From Streptomyces sp. NBC_00659 (lineage in GTDB: Bacteria; Actinomycetota; Actinomycetes; Streptomycetales; Streptomycetaceae): DNA of 64,000 nt. The stretch is taken from positions 2,914,001 to 2,978,000 of the forward strand of contig NZ_CP109031.1 in the NCBI RefSeq assembly GCF_036226925.1, given 5' to 3'. The position numbers and the translations under genes are program-made. Below the pieces are notes generated by a model. The model was given only the letters and a program-made list of their open reading frames with translations, did not search any database and was not told the origin of the DNA. Positions 8,989 to 17,098 of this stretch are shown here, piece by piece. The stretch's first letter is position 1; each line of letters opens with the position of its first letter.

Positions 8989-9028
8989 GGACCCCTGGTT
9001 GCATCCGCCCGACGGGCGGGAGGGGTCC
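8989..9028 (-). promoter_or_regulatory. Hairpin downstream of SAM-IV aptamer (possible expression platform)
   Basis: Outer arms ggacccct and aggggtcc pair perfectly around an inner ccgccc/gggcgg hairpin, directly after the aptamer. There is no U tract, so it could be a GC-rich terminator, a processing site or part of a translational switch. Confidence 0.45.
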
Positions 9029-9029
9029 G

Positions 9030-9142
9030 CGCTTGCCGTAGGCCTCGCTGCCTACGACCTGGTCTTCACCCGGGGCACCCCGCCACGGACGGAGGGTTGC
9101 CGGACAGTCGGCCGGGGCCTGATGACTGTCACTCATGACCTG
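9030..9142 (-). ncRNA. SAM-IV riboswitch
   Basis: Read on the minus strand, the stretch begins with GGTCATGAGTG. It continues through GGCCCCGGCCGACTG, CCGGCAACCCTCC and GGGGTGCCCCGGGTGA, and closes with AGACCAGG. It then has a GTAGGC...GCCTAC hairpin (9038-9055). This is the conserved SAM-I/SAM-IV core with the extra 3' hairpin and pseudoknot partner typical of the actinobacterial SAM-IV class. It lies about 200 bases upstream of the class V aminotransferase gene and on its strand, so S-adenosylmethionine should turn that gene down. Confidence 0.88.
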
Positions 9143-9176
9143 ATACAGCATCTTGCCAGAGGATCTTCCACGCGCA

Positions 9177-9205
9177 AGGCGCAGTCCGGATTCTGGACTG
9201 CGCCT
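9177..9205 (-). terminator. Terminator downstream of trpD
   Basis: An 11-base-pair perfect stem (aggcgcagtcc / ggactgcgcct) with a 7-base loop begins 21 bases after the trpD stop. It separates trpD from the SAM-IV leader transcribed in the same direction. Confidence 0.75.
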
Positions 9206-9225
9206 CGCTCCGTGTCACCGGTGGA

Positions 9226-10290
9226 TCAGGCGTTGCTGGCGGCCACCCAGCGCTCCAGGGTGCGCTTCGCGGAGCCGGAGTCGATCGACTCGGCCGCTTT
9301 CGCCATTCCGGCGCGGAGCTGGTCCGCGAGCGGCGCGCCGGTCGGCGACAGGGCCACCAGGGCGGCCGCCGAGTTCAGCAGGACCGCGTCCCGTACGGGC
9401 CCCTGCTCGCCGTCCAGGACGCGCCGGGCGACCTCGGCGTTGTACGAGGCGTCGGCGCCGCGCAGGGCCTCCACCGGGACGATGTCGAGCCCGACGTCGC
9501 GGGGGTCGAAGCGCTCCTCGGTGACCTTGCCGTCGCGGACCACCCAGACGTGGGAGCCCGCGGTGGTGGTCAGCTCGTCGAGGCCGTCGTCGCCGCGGAA
9601 GACGAGCGAGGAGTTGCCGCGCTCGGCGAACACGCCCGCCACGATCGGCGCCATCCGGGGATCGGCGACGCCGACCGCCTGGGCCTTCACGCGCGCCGGG
9701 TTGGTCAACGGACCGAGCACGTTGAAGGTGGTCCGGATGCCCAACTGACCGCGGGCCGCCGCCACATGACGCAGCGCCGGGTGGAACTTGACCGCGAAGC
9801 AGAAGGTGATCCCGGCCTCCTCGGCCACCTGGGCGACCCGGCTCACCGGCAGTTGGAGATTGACGCCGAGCTTCTCCAGGACGTCCGACGCCCCGGACGC
9901 GGAGGACGCGGCCCGGTTGCCGTGCTTGACGACCTTGGCGCCGGTGCCGGCCACCACGATCGAGGACATCGTGGAGATGTTGACGGTCTTCGCGCCGTCG
10001 CCGCCCGTTCCGACGATGTCGACGGTGTGTCCGGGCACCTCGATGACATTGGCGTGCTCGTACATCGCCCGGACGAGTCCGGTGATCTCCTGGACGGTCT
10101 CGCCCTTGGCCCGCAGGGCCACCACGAACCCGGCGATCTGCGCGTCGGTCGCCTCGCCGCGCATGATGCGGTCCATCGCCCAGGCCGTGTCGTCCGCGCT
10201 CTGGTCGCGGCCTTCGAGCAGGCCGTTCAGTACCGCGGGCCAGGAACGGCCCGCCGCGGTGTCGCCTCCAGCGGGGTTCACAGCGCTCAT
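9226..10290 (-). CDS. trpD: Anthranilate phosphoribosyltransferase
   Basis: A 354-residue enzyme joining anthranilate to PRPP to give phosphoribosyl-anthranilate, the second step of tryptophan synthesis. It shows the PRPP-binding [17 protein letters not shown] segment, KHGNRAASS, and [11 protein letters not shown] of the TrpD fold. Length and motifs are normal. It stands alone, with terminators on both sides and no other trp genes nearby, as is usual for the split trp pathway of Streptomyces. The ATG (MSAVNPAGG) is preceded by AGGAGCGACC. Confidence 0.95.
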   Translation of the reverse strand: MSAVNPAGGDTAAGRSWPAVLNGLLEGRDQSADDTAWAMDRIMRGEATDAQIAGFVVALRAKGETVQEITGLVRAMYEHANVIEVPGHTVDIVGTGGDGAKTVNISTMSSIVVAGTGAKVVKHGNRAASSASGASDVLEKLGVNLQLPVSRVAQVAEEAGITFCFAVKFHPALRHVAAARGQLGIRTTFNVLGPLTNPARVKAQAVGVADPRMAPIVAGVFAERGNSSLVFRGDDGLDELTTTAGSHVWVVRDGKVTEERFDPRDVGLDIVPVEALRGADASYNAEVARRVLDGEQGPVRDAVLLNSAAALVALSPTGAPLADQLRAGMAKAAESIDSGSAKRTLERWVAASNA

Positions 10291-10408
10291 GGTCGCTCCT
10301 GGGTTCGTGGGTCACGCGGTCGCGGGTGACACGGGTCGTGGGTGACGCGGGGTGGATCGCCCCGCAGCACCGGGTGAGTCCACCCTATCCAGCCCGGGGG
10401 ACGGCAAA

Positions 10409-10437
10409 GAGCCCCGTCCATGTCATGGACGGGGCTC
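10409..10437 (-). terminator. Terminator of the ctaE-qcrCAB operon
   Basis: A 12-base-pair perfect stem (gagccccgtcca / tggacggggctc) with a 5-base loop starts 24 bases after the qcrB stop codon and before trpD. Confidence 0.75.
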
Positions 10438-10460
10438 CAGCCGTGGCGAACAGCCGGGGA

Positions 10461-12101
10461 TCAGTGGTGGCCGTGGCCGCTCGTGATCTCCTTGTACTCC
10501 TCGACGGTGGGCTTGGGGATCTGGCCTTCCTCCCCGTAGAAGCCCTCGCTCATCTTGGCGCGCAGCTTCTGCGCGCCCGAGACCTTGCGCTCGACACCGT
10601 TCTCGTCGACCGTCGGGCCGATCTCGGCCGGCTTGTACTGCTCGTGCGCGGTGAGCGTGTGCAGCGCGTCCTGGCTGAGCGGCTCGTGGACCTCGATGAA
10701 CTCACCGTGCGGCAGGCGCTTGATGATGCCCGACTCGCGGCCGTGCAGCACCTTGTCCCGGTCCCGGCGCTGGAGGCCGAGGCAGATCCGCTTGGTGGCC
10801 ATGAAGGTGAGCACCGGCACGACGAAGAACGCGATCCGCACGAACCAGGTGATCGAGTTGATCGCCAGGTGGAAGTGCGTGGCCCAGATGTCGTTGCCGC
10901 CGCCGACGAGCAGGACGAAGTACCAGCTGATCCAGGCGGCGCCGAACGCGGTCCGGGTCGGGACGTTGCGCGGGCGGTCCAGGATGTGGTGCTCGCGCTT
11001 GTCCCCGGTGACCCAGGACTCGATGAACGGGTAGACCGCGATCGCGACCAGGACCAGCGGGAAGATCACCAGCGGGATGAACACGCCCAGGACGAGCGTG
11101 TGACCCCAGAGGTTGATCTCCCAGCCCGGCATGACACGGATCAGGCCTTCGGAGAAGCCCATGTACCAGTCGGGCTGGGCGCCGGTGGACACCTGGTCCG
11201 GCCGGTACGGACCCATGGCCCAGATCGGGTTGATCGAGGCGATCGCCGCGATGACCGCGATGACACCGAAGACCAGGAAGAAGAAGCCTCCGGCCTTGGC
11301 CATGTAGACCGGCAGCAGCGGCATGCCGACGACGTTGTTGTTCGTCTTGCCGGGGCCCGCGAACTGCGTGTGCTTGTGGTAGAAGACCAGGATCAGGTGG
11401 CCCACCACGAGGCCGAGCATGATGCCCGGCAGCAGCAGCACGTGCACCGAGTAGAAGCGGGCAACGAAGTCGCCGCCCGGGAACTCGCCGCCGAACAGGA
11501 AGAACGACAGGTACGTGCCCACGATCGGCACGGACAGGACCGCGCCCTCCATGAAGCGGACACCGGTGCCGGAGAGCAGGTCGTCCGGGAGCGAGTAACC
11601 GGTGAACCCGGTGAACATGCCGAGGACGAACAGCAGGAATCCGAAGACCCAGTTGACCTCACGCGGCTTGCGGAACGCACCCGTGAAGAACACGCGCATC
11701 ATGTGCACGAACATGCCCGCGAGGAAGATCAGCGCCGCCCAGTGGTGGATCTGCCGGATCAGCAGACCACCGCGCACATCGAAGGAGATGTGCATGGTCG
11801 AGTTGAACGCCTCGGACATCAGCTGGCCCTGCAGCGGGACGTAGCTGCCGTGGTACTCCACCTCGTTCATCGACGGGTGGAAGAACAGGGTCAGGTACAC
11901 ACCCGTGAGGATGATAATGATGAAGCTGTAGAGGCAGATCTCACCCAGCATGAACGACCAGTGGTCGGGGAAGATCTTGCGCATGTTGGACTTGGCCAGG
12001 GAGTAGATCCCCAGACGGCCGTCGGCCCAGTCGGCCACCCGCTCACCGGCGGGTGCCTTCTCGCGCGAGGAGCGCGAGTCGGAGGTGGTGGTAGTGCTCA
12101 T
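10461..12101 (-). CDS. qcrB: Cytochrome bc1 complex cytochrome b subunit
   Basis: A 546-residue membrane subunit that carries two b hemes and the quinol sites of the actinobacterial bc1-aa3 supercomplex. The family's histidine pairs are visible in HISFDVRGGLLIRQIHHW and the YSVHVLLLPG region, and the Qo-site motif is present in INPIWAMGPY. As in other actinobacteria it has a long hydrophilic C-terminal extension (about residues 430-546) ending SGHGHH. Its start overlaps the qcrA stop by four bases, so translation is coupled. It is the last gene of ctaE-qcrC-qcrA-qcrB. Confidence 0.96.
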   Translation of the reverse strand: MSTTTTSDSRSSREKAPAGERVADWADGRLGIYSLAKSNMRKIFPDHWSFMLGEICLYSFIIIILTGVYLTLFFHPSMNEVEYHGSYVPLQGQLMSEAFNSTMHISFDVRGGLLIRQIHHWAALIFLAGMFVHMMRVFFTGAFRKPREVNWVFGFLLFVLGMFTGFTGYSLPDDLLSGTGVRFMEGAVLSVPIVGTYLSFFLFGGEFPGGDFVARFYSVHVLLLPGIMLGLVVGHLILVFYHKHTQFAGPGKTNNNVVGMPLLPVYMAKAGGFFFLVFGVIAVIAAIASINPIWAMGPYRPDQVSTGAQPDWYMGFSEGLIRVMPGWEINLWGHTLVLGVFIPLVIFPLVLVAIAVYPFIESWVTGDKREHHILDRPRNVPTRTAFGAAWISWYFVLLVGGGNDIWATHFHLAINSITWFVRIAFFVVPVLTFMATKRICLGLQRRDRDKVLHGRESGIIKRLPHGEFIEVHEPLSQDALHTLTAHEQYKPAEIGPTVDENGVERKVSGAQKLRAKMSEGFYGEEGQIPKPTVEEYKEITSGHGHH

Positions 12102-13174
12102 CCGCGCTCCCAGAATGCAGGACCGACGGGCTCCTGGAAGTCGCTGAGCGCCTCGAGGTAGCCCTCAGCGTTCACGCCGATCTGCAGCTGCGGCAGGGCG
12201 TGACCCGCCGGGCCGAAGATGACCCGGGCACCGTCGGAGAGGTCGAAGGTGGACTGGTGGCACGGGCACAGCGCGTGGTGCGTCTGCTGCTCGTACAGGG
12301 AGATCGGGCAGCCGACGTGGGTGCAGATCTTCGAGTACGCCACGATGCCCTGGTAGGACCACTCGAGTTCCTGCTTGTCCTTGATGTCCTCCGGCTGGAG
12401 CCGGATGATCATCAGGGCCGCCTTGGCGATCTCCTTCTGGAAGTCCTCGTCGTGCTCCTCCAGGCCCTCGGGCTTGGCGAAGGTGAGCGAGCCGACGGCC
12501 AGGTCCGAGGGACGCAGCGGCTCGTTCGTGTTCATGTTGACGAGGAGCTTGCCCTTGGACCACAGCGTGTGGCGCAGCTTCGTGCCGGGCAGCGGGCCGA
12601 GGTCGCGCAGCAGCATGACGCCGGAGAGCGGGAACAGGGCCAGCGCGCCGAACATCGTGTTGCGGATCAGCTTGCGGCGGCCGAGCGCGGACTCCTTGGC
12701 GCCTTCCTTGAAGTCGGCCAGGACCTTGGCCTTGACCGCGGGCTCCGCCTCGATCGGGTGGCGCTCGTCGGCGATCTCCACGTCGGACATCAGGGTGCGG
12801 GCCCAGTGGACCGCGCCCGCGCCGATCGCGAACAGCGCCACACCGAGCGACATGCCCAGCGCGAAGTTCAGCGCGCTGATGTGCCCGAGCGGGAACACGT
12901 AGACCGACTTGTCGTTCGGGATCGCCACGTAGGAGGCGATGAAGCCGACGGTGGCCACCATCGACAGCACGAACAGCATGGCCACCAGACGCTCGGACCG
13001 CCTGGCGGCCCGCTCGTCGATGTCCTGGATGCGGTGCTCGTGGGGCGGCAGCCCCGGGTCCGCGAACGGATTCTGCTCGTCCGCGACGGCTACCGGACCG
13101 TGACCGTGACCGGCGTGGTCGTCGGAGGCCCGCTCAGCGGGCACGTTCTCTTCTGGAATGTCTTGGCTACTCAT
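12098..13174 (-). CDS. qcrA: Rieske iron-sulfur subunit of cytochrome bc1
   Basis: A 358-residue subunit that passes electrons from quinol to the diheme cytochrome c. The C-terminal Rieske domain has CTHVGCP and CPCHQS boxes ligating the 2Fe-2S cluster. Three hydrophobic segments lie between about residues 60 and 190, the three-helix anchor of actinobacterial QcrA (most other bacteria have one). The His-rich charged N-terminus (DDHAGHGHG) is also normal for the group. It overlaps qcrC and qcrB by four bases each. Confidence 0.96.
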   Translation of the reverse strand: MSSQDIPEENVPAERASDDHAGHGHGPVAVADEQNPFADPGLPPHEHRIQDIDERAARRSERLVAMLFVLSMVATVGFIASYVAIPNDKSVYVFPLGHISALNFALGMSLGVALFAIGAGAVHWARTLMSDVEIADERHPIEAEPAVKAKVLADFKEGAKESALGRRKLIRNTMFGALALFPLSGVMLLRDLGPLPGTKLRHTLWSKGKLLVNMNTNEPLRPSDLAVGSLTFAKPEGLEEHDEDFQKEIAKAALMIIRLQPEDIKDKQELEWSYQGIVAYSKICTHVGCPISLYEQQTHHALCPCHQSTFDLSDGARVIFGPAGHALPQLQIGVNAEGYLEALSDFQEPVGPAFWERG

Positions 13175-13980
13175 GACTTCTTGGCCTTTGCGGTCCGAGC
13201 GGCGACCCAGACGGCGACGGCGATCAGGGTTCCGAGACCGAAGACCCAGCCGAACAGGCCCTCGCTGACCGGCCCGAGGCCGCCCAGCTCAAGACCGCCC
13301 GGGCTCTCGGTGTCGTCACCGTTGACCGCGTCGAGGTACGCGATGATGTCCTGCTTGTTCTTCTCCGTCAGCGTGGTGTCGGGGAAGGACGGCATGTTCT
13401 GCGGGCCCGTCTGCATGGCCTCGTAGATGTGCTTCGGGTCGACACCCTCCAGGCTCGGCGCGTACTTGCCGTGCGTCAGCGCGCCGCCCTTGCCGGTGAA
13501 GTTGTGGCACTGGGCGCAGTTGGTACGGAAGAGTTCACCGCCCTTGGCGATGTCCGCGCCCTCGGGGCTGACCTGGTTCTTGGTCGGGATCACGGGGCCG
13601 GCGCCGAGCGAGGCGATGTAGGCCGCCATCTGGTCGATCTCGGCCTGCGTGTAGATCACCTTCTTGCGCGGGATCTGAGCGCCCGGCTGCTGGGCCGGCA
13701 TACGGCCGGTGCCGACCTGGAAGTCGACCGCCGCGGCGCCCACACCCACCAGGCTGGGACCGTCGGAGCTGCCCTGACCGCCGGTTCCGTGGCAGCTTGC
13801 GCAGCCCACGGAGTACAGCTTCTGGCCCTCGGTGATCCCGAGGGACTGGGCGGTTTCGTCGGCCTGCGCCTTGCCCGCGGGTGCGAACGCGGCGTACAGC
13901 CCCCCGGTGGCCGCCAGCGCGAGGAGTAGGACGACGACCGCCGCCAGCGGATGGCGTCGTCGTGCGGAGAGCTTTTTCAC
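13171..13980 (-). CDS. qcrC: Diheme cytochrome c subunit of cytochrome bc1
   Basis: A 269-residue subunit with an N-terminal membrane anchor, two heme-c motifs (CASCHG and CAQCHN) and a C-terminal anchor helix (VFGLGTLIAVAVWVAA). The two fused cytochrome c domains replace separate cytochromes c1 and c and hand electrons straight to the aa3 oxidase of the same supercomplex. Heme attachment happens outside the membrane. It overlaps qcrA by four bases and follows ctaE by 64 bases. Confidence 0.96.
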   Translation of the reverse strand: MKKLSARRRHPLAAVVVLLLALAATGGLYAAFAPAGKAQADETAQSLGITEGQKLYSVGCASCHGTGGQGSSDGPSLVGVGAAAVDFQVGTGRMPAQQPGAQIPRKKVIYTQAEIDQMAAYIASLGAGPVIPTKNQVSPEGADIAKGGELFRTNCAQCHNFTGKGGALTHGKYAPSLEGVDPKHIYEAMQTGPQNMPSFPDTTLTEKNKQDIIAYLDAVNGDDTESPGGLELGGLGPVSEGLFGWVFGLGTLIAVAVWVAARTAKAKKS

Positions 13981-14044
13981 GGATTACCCCGGTGTCAGGA
14001 TCTTCTGCGTCGGTGCTTCTGGATGTTTCGGGCGGTGCGCCCGA

Positions 14045-14665
14045 TTACTTGATCAGGTAGATCGTGGCGAAAAGGCCGATCCAGACGACATCGACGAAGT
14101 GCCAGTAGTAGGACACGACGATGGCGGCGGTCGCCTGCTCGTGAGTGAACCTCCGAGCCGCGTAGGTGCGACCGAGGACCAGCAGGAAGGCGATGAGTCC
14201 GCCCGTCACATGCAGTCCGTGGAAGCCGGTGGTCAGGTAGAACACCGAGCCGTACGGGTCGGAGGAGAGCGAGAGCCCGTCCTTCGTGACCAGTTCGGTG
14301 TACTCGAAGACCTGACCGCCGATGAAGATCGCACCCATGATGAAGGTGACGATGAACCACATCCGGAGCTTCTTCACGTCCCCGCGCTCGGCGGCGAAGA
14401 CGCCGAGCTGGCAGGTCAGGGAGGAGAGCACCAGGATCGTGGTGTTCGTCGCCGAGAACGGAAGGTTCAGGCTGGACGCCATTTCCTTCCAGTGATCCGG
14501 CCCGGTCACCGATCGCAGGGTGAAGTACATCGCGAAGAGGGCCGCGAAGAACATCAGCTCGGAACTCAGCCAGATGATGGTTCCGACGCTGGTGAGGTTC
14601 GGCCGATTGACCGACGGGTGCGCGTGCCCGGTTTCTACTGTCGTTGCTGTCGCCACGACCGACAT
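14045..14665 (-). CDS. ctaE: Cytochrome c oxidase subunit III
   Basis: A 206-residue protein with five hydrophobic helices. The [13 protein letters not shown] segment and the C-terminal [11 protein letters not shown] are diagnostic of subunit III of aa3 oxidase. It leads the ctaE-qcrC-qcrA-qcrB operon. No ribosome site is visible, and the start codon lies inside a perfect palindrome (see separate entry), so a leaderless or hairpin-controlled start is possible. Confidence 0.95.
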   Translation of the reverse strand: MSVVATATTVETGHAHPSVNRPNLTSVGTIIWLSSELMFFAALFAMYFTLRSVTGPDHWKEMASSLNLPFSATNTTILVLSSLTCQLGVFAAERGDVKKLRMWFIVTFIMGAIFIGGQVFEYTELVTKDGLSLSSDPYGSVFYLTTGFHGLHVTGGLIAFLLVLGRTYAARRFTHEQATAAIVVSYYWHFVDVVWIGLFATIYLIK

Positions 14666-14676
14666 TATGTCGGTCG
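14656..14676 (-). promoter_or_regulatory. Palindrome overlapping the ctaE start codon
   Basis: Nine-base perfect arms (cgaccgaca / tgtcggtcg) flank a 3-base centre. The ATG of ctaE occupies 14665-14663 inside it. It could be a repressor site at the transcription start or an RNA hairpin hiding the start. Confidence 0.45.
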
Positions 14677-14867
14677 CTTATCCCGCCCTCACGCCGGGGG
14701 GTGCCGTTCGGGGTGTTGACCGGGTGTGTCCAGCCCGGATGGACCATCGAAGCCGTGTCCGAACCGGTGCTGACGAGGTGTCCAAGGGAGTAGCATCCGC
14801 GCATCGGGCCGGGGACGATCAGCCCGATCGCACGATGTCCGTACGACGCTGACGTCTCGGAGGAAGA

Positions 14868-15269
14868 ATGCAGCCGACCGCCACGGTGCTGGTCTACAGC
14901 GACGACTCCAACACCCGCGCGCAGGTGCGGCTCGCCACCGGGCGCAGGCCCGCCCCGGACGTTCCCCTCGTCGAGTTCATCGAGTGCGCGACGCCGGCCG
15001 CCGTCATCAAGGAGCTCGACAAGGGCGGCATCGACGTCTGCGTGCTGGACGGTGAGGCGGTGCCGATGGGCGGCATGGGGGTGTGCCGGCAGATCAAGGA
15101 CGAGATCTTCAACTGCCCGCCCGCGCTGGTGCTCATCGGACGCCCGCAGGACGCCTGGCTGGCCACCTGGAGCCGCGCCGACGCCGCGGTGACCCTGCCG
15201 GTCGACCCGGTGGAGTTCGCCGCCTCACTGGCCTCCCTGCTGCGTCGCAAGAACCTTCTGAGCGCCTGA
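14868..15269 (+). CDS. Receiver-like (degenerate response-regulator) protein
   Basis: A 133-residue single-domain protein. It starts ATVLVYSDDSN, resembling the acidic pocket of receivers, and has a possible phospho-acceptor Asp at 61 (VCVLDGEAVPMGGMGV, cf. the xxDxxMPxMDG pattern). The late conserved Lys-Pro is replaced by LPVDP, so ordinary phosphorylation signalling is doubtful. No output domain or partner kinase is present. GGAGG lies just upstream of the ATG. It diverges from ctaE and sits between the two halves of the oxidase gene set, suggesting a link to respiration that is purely contextual. Confidence 0.75.
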   Translation: MQPTATVLVYSDDSNTRAQVRLATGRRPAPDVPLVEFIECATPAAVIKELDKGGIDVCVLDGEAVPMGGMGVCRQIKDEIFNCPPALVLIGRPQDAWLATWSRADAAVTLPVDPVEFAASLASLLRRKNLLSA

Positions 15270-15277
15270 GGAACCCG

Positions 15278-15294
15278 CGCCCCCAAGGGGCGCG
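15278..15294. terminator. Bidirectional terminator between receiver-like and L,D-transpeptidase genes
   Basis: Arms gcgcccc and ggggcgc pair across a 3-base loop in the 28-base gap between convergent genes. Confidence 0.5.
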
Positions 15295-15297
15295 GCC

Positions 15298-16569
15298 TCA
15301 CACGCTCTCGGGGCGCAGTCTGGCGCGCTGGGCCGGGTTCGGGGCGTCCGGGGACCCGGCCATCAGCGCACTGCCGTCGCGCCAGTTCTTCCAGTCGAGG
15401 TTCCAGTCGCCGAACCCGTTGCCGAACGCGTCCATGGTCTTGCCGTCGGAGTTGACGACCTTGACTATGTCGCCCTCGTTGAACGTGTTGAAGAACCATT
15501 CGGCGTTCTCGGTGCTCATACCGGTGCAGCCGTGGCTGACGTTGGCGTACCCCTGGGAGCCGGTCGACCAGGGCGCGGCGTGGACGTACTCACCGCTCCA
15601 GGTCACCCGGGTGGCGTAGCGCACCTCCAGGTCGTAGGAGTCCGAACTGCCCTCGGCGATTCCGATGCTGGTACCGCGCATCCGTACGAGGGACTCCTTG
15701 CCGAGCACGACCTTGACGCCGTTGCGCGTGTCGAAGCCGGGCTTGCCCGTGGTGACGGGGATCTTCTTGATGTCCTGGCCGTTGCGGTAGACCGTCATGG
15801 AGTGGGTGGCGGCGTCGGTCAGGGCGATCAGGCGGTCGCCCGTGGTGATCTTCACAGTCTTGGCGTTGCCGCCCCACAGGCGTTCGCCGATCCTGACGCC
15901 GGCGAGGTTGCTGTGGGCCGTCAGGGTGGCGTGGGCGGGCCAGTACTCCTTGGGGCGGTAGTGCAGCGTCTTGTCGTCCACCCAGTGCCAGGTGCCGTCC
16001 ACCGCGGGGACGGAGTCGACCCTGAGGGCTCGTTCGACGATCGTGCGGGCCGCCTTGTCCTTGACGGGGGCGCTGAGTTCGGCGGTTATCGGCTGTCCGA
16101 CGCCGTACTTGCCCGCCTTGGGACCGAATGCGACGTTCAGCAGCTTCTTCGTCTTCGGCGTGCTGGTGTCGAAGCCGATGACCTTGCGGCCGGGGGCGCC
16201 GTCCTCGTCCTCGGTGCTCACGTGCACCGTGTAGTGGGCTCCTGCGGCGAGTGGCGAGGTGCTGTGCCAGCGGCTGCCGTCGGCGGCCAGTTCGCCCGCG
16301 ACATGACGTCCTGACGCGTCCGTGGCGGTCACGTCGGTGATGCGCCCCCCGTCACTCTCGGAGGTGATTTCCAGGGGCTTGTCGGGGTCGACCTTGGTCT
16401 GCTTCTTGCTGTCCTCGGAGAGGCCCTTGAACGAGATCTGTCCCGCCGCGTCGTACGGCTTCGCCGAGAGCGGGTGGTCGTCGGAGCCGCAGGCGGCGGC
16501 GCCGGCGCCGAAGGCGACCACCAGCGCGGTGCAGCTGACGACCGTGCGGATTCGCGGTGAGTGATTCAT
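15298..16569 (-). CDS. L,D-transpeptidase lipoprotein (YkuD family, LdtMt2-like)
   Basis: A 423-residue extracellular enzyme that makes 3-3 cross-links in peptidoglycan. A lipoprotein signal ends at AAACGSD (Cys about 27). Two Ig-like domains follow (about 45-250), including the FGPKAGKYGVGQPI start of the second. The YkuD domain comes last, with HGC catalytic motif SHGCTGMS (Cys about 348). This order is that of mycobacterial LdtMt2. It sits between the two cytochrome oxidase operons and is transcribed with them in direction, but the ctaF terminator precedes it. Confidence 0.9.
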   Translation of the reverse strand: MNHSPRIRTVVSCTALVVAFGAGAAACGSDDHPLSAKPYDAAGQISFKGLSEDSKKQTKVDPDKPLEITSESDGGRITDVTATDASGRHVAGELAADGSRWHSTSPLAAGAHYTVHVSTEDEDGAPGRKVIGFDTSTPKTKKLLNVAFGPKAGKYGVGQPITAELSAPVKDKAARTIVERALRVDSVPAVDGTWHWVDDKTLHYRPKEYWPAHATLTAHSNLAGVRIGERLWGGNAKTVKITTGDRLIALTDAATHSMTVYRNGQDIKKIPVTTGKPGFDTRNGVKVVLGKESLVRMRGTSIGIAEGSSDSYDLEVRYATRVTWSGEYVHAAPWSTGSQGYANVSHGCTGMSTENAEWFFNTFNEGDIVKVVNSDGKTMDAFGNGFGDWNLDWKNWRDGSALMAGSPDAPNPAQRARLRPESV

Positions 16570-16647
16570 GAGTCCACGCTATGAACGTCCGTCAAGCACG
16601 GCGCGCCGGGTGAGCCGAGCGAGGTACGGAAGTCACGGCAAACGAGG

Positions 16648-16681
16648 GAGCCCGGACACTCCTGACGGAGTGTCCGGGCTC
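16648..16681 (-). terminator. Terminator of the ctaCDF operon
   Basis: A 15-base-pair perfect stem (left arm 16648-16662, right arm 16667-16681) with loop tgac begins 18 bases after the ctaF stop. Confidence 0.85.
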
Positions 16682-16699
16682 TCGTGCGTATCGCGGGTG

Positions 16700-17098
16700 C
16701 TACTGGGTGCGGTTCTCACCGTGGTAGTACTCGAAGACCCAGCCCCACAGGCCGAGCACGATCAGCGGCGCCGAGAAGTACAGCAGCCACCAGCCGAAGA
16801 CGACGCCCAGGAAGGCGAGCGCGCCACCGACGCCGAGCGAGAGCGGCTGCCAGCTGTGCGGGCTGAAGAAGCCCACTTCGCCGGCCTCGTCCGCGACGTC
16901 GGCCTCCTTGTCGTCCTGGGCCATCGCGTCGACACGCCGGGCCGTGAAGGCCAGGTAGTAGCCGATCATGATGCAGAGGCCGAAGCCCATGAAGAGGGCC
17001 GTCGAACCGGCCGGCTCCTTGGACCACACGCCGTAGACGATCCCCATGACGAGGATGAACACGGCCAGCCAGAGGAACATCTTGCCTTGGACCTTCAC
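16700..17098 (-). CDS. ctaF: Cytochrome c oxidase subunit IV (actinobacterial)
   Basis: A 132-residue membrane protein with four hydrophobic segments, beginning [15 protein letters not shown] and ending [13 protein letters not shown], as in the actinobacterial aa3 subunit IV. Its start overlaps the ctaD stop by four bases. It closes the ctaC-ctaD-ctaF operon and is followed directly by a strong hairpin terminator. Confidence 0.92.
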   Translation of the reverse strand: MKVQGKMFLWLAVFILVMGIVYGVWSKEPAGSTALFMGFGLCIMIGYYLAFTARRVDAMAQDDKEADVADEAGEVGFFSPHSWQPLSLGVGGALAFLGVVFGWWLLYFSAPLIVLGLWGWVFEYYHGENRTQ

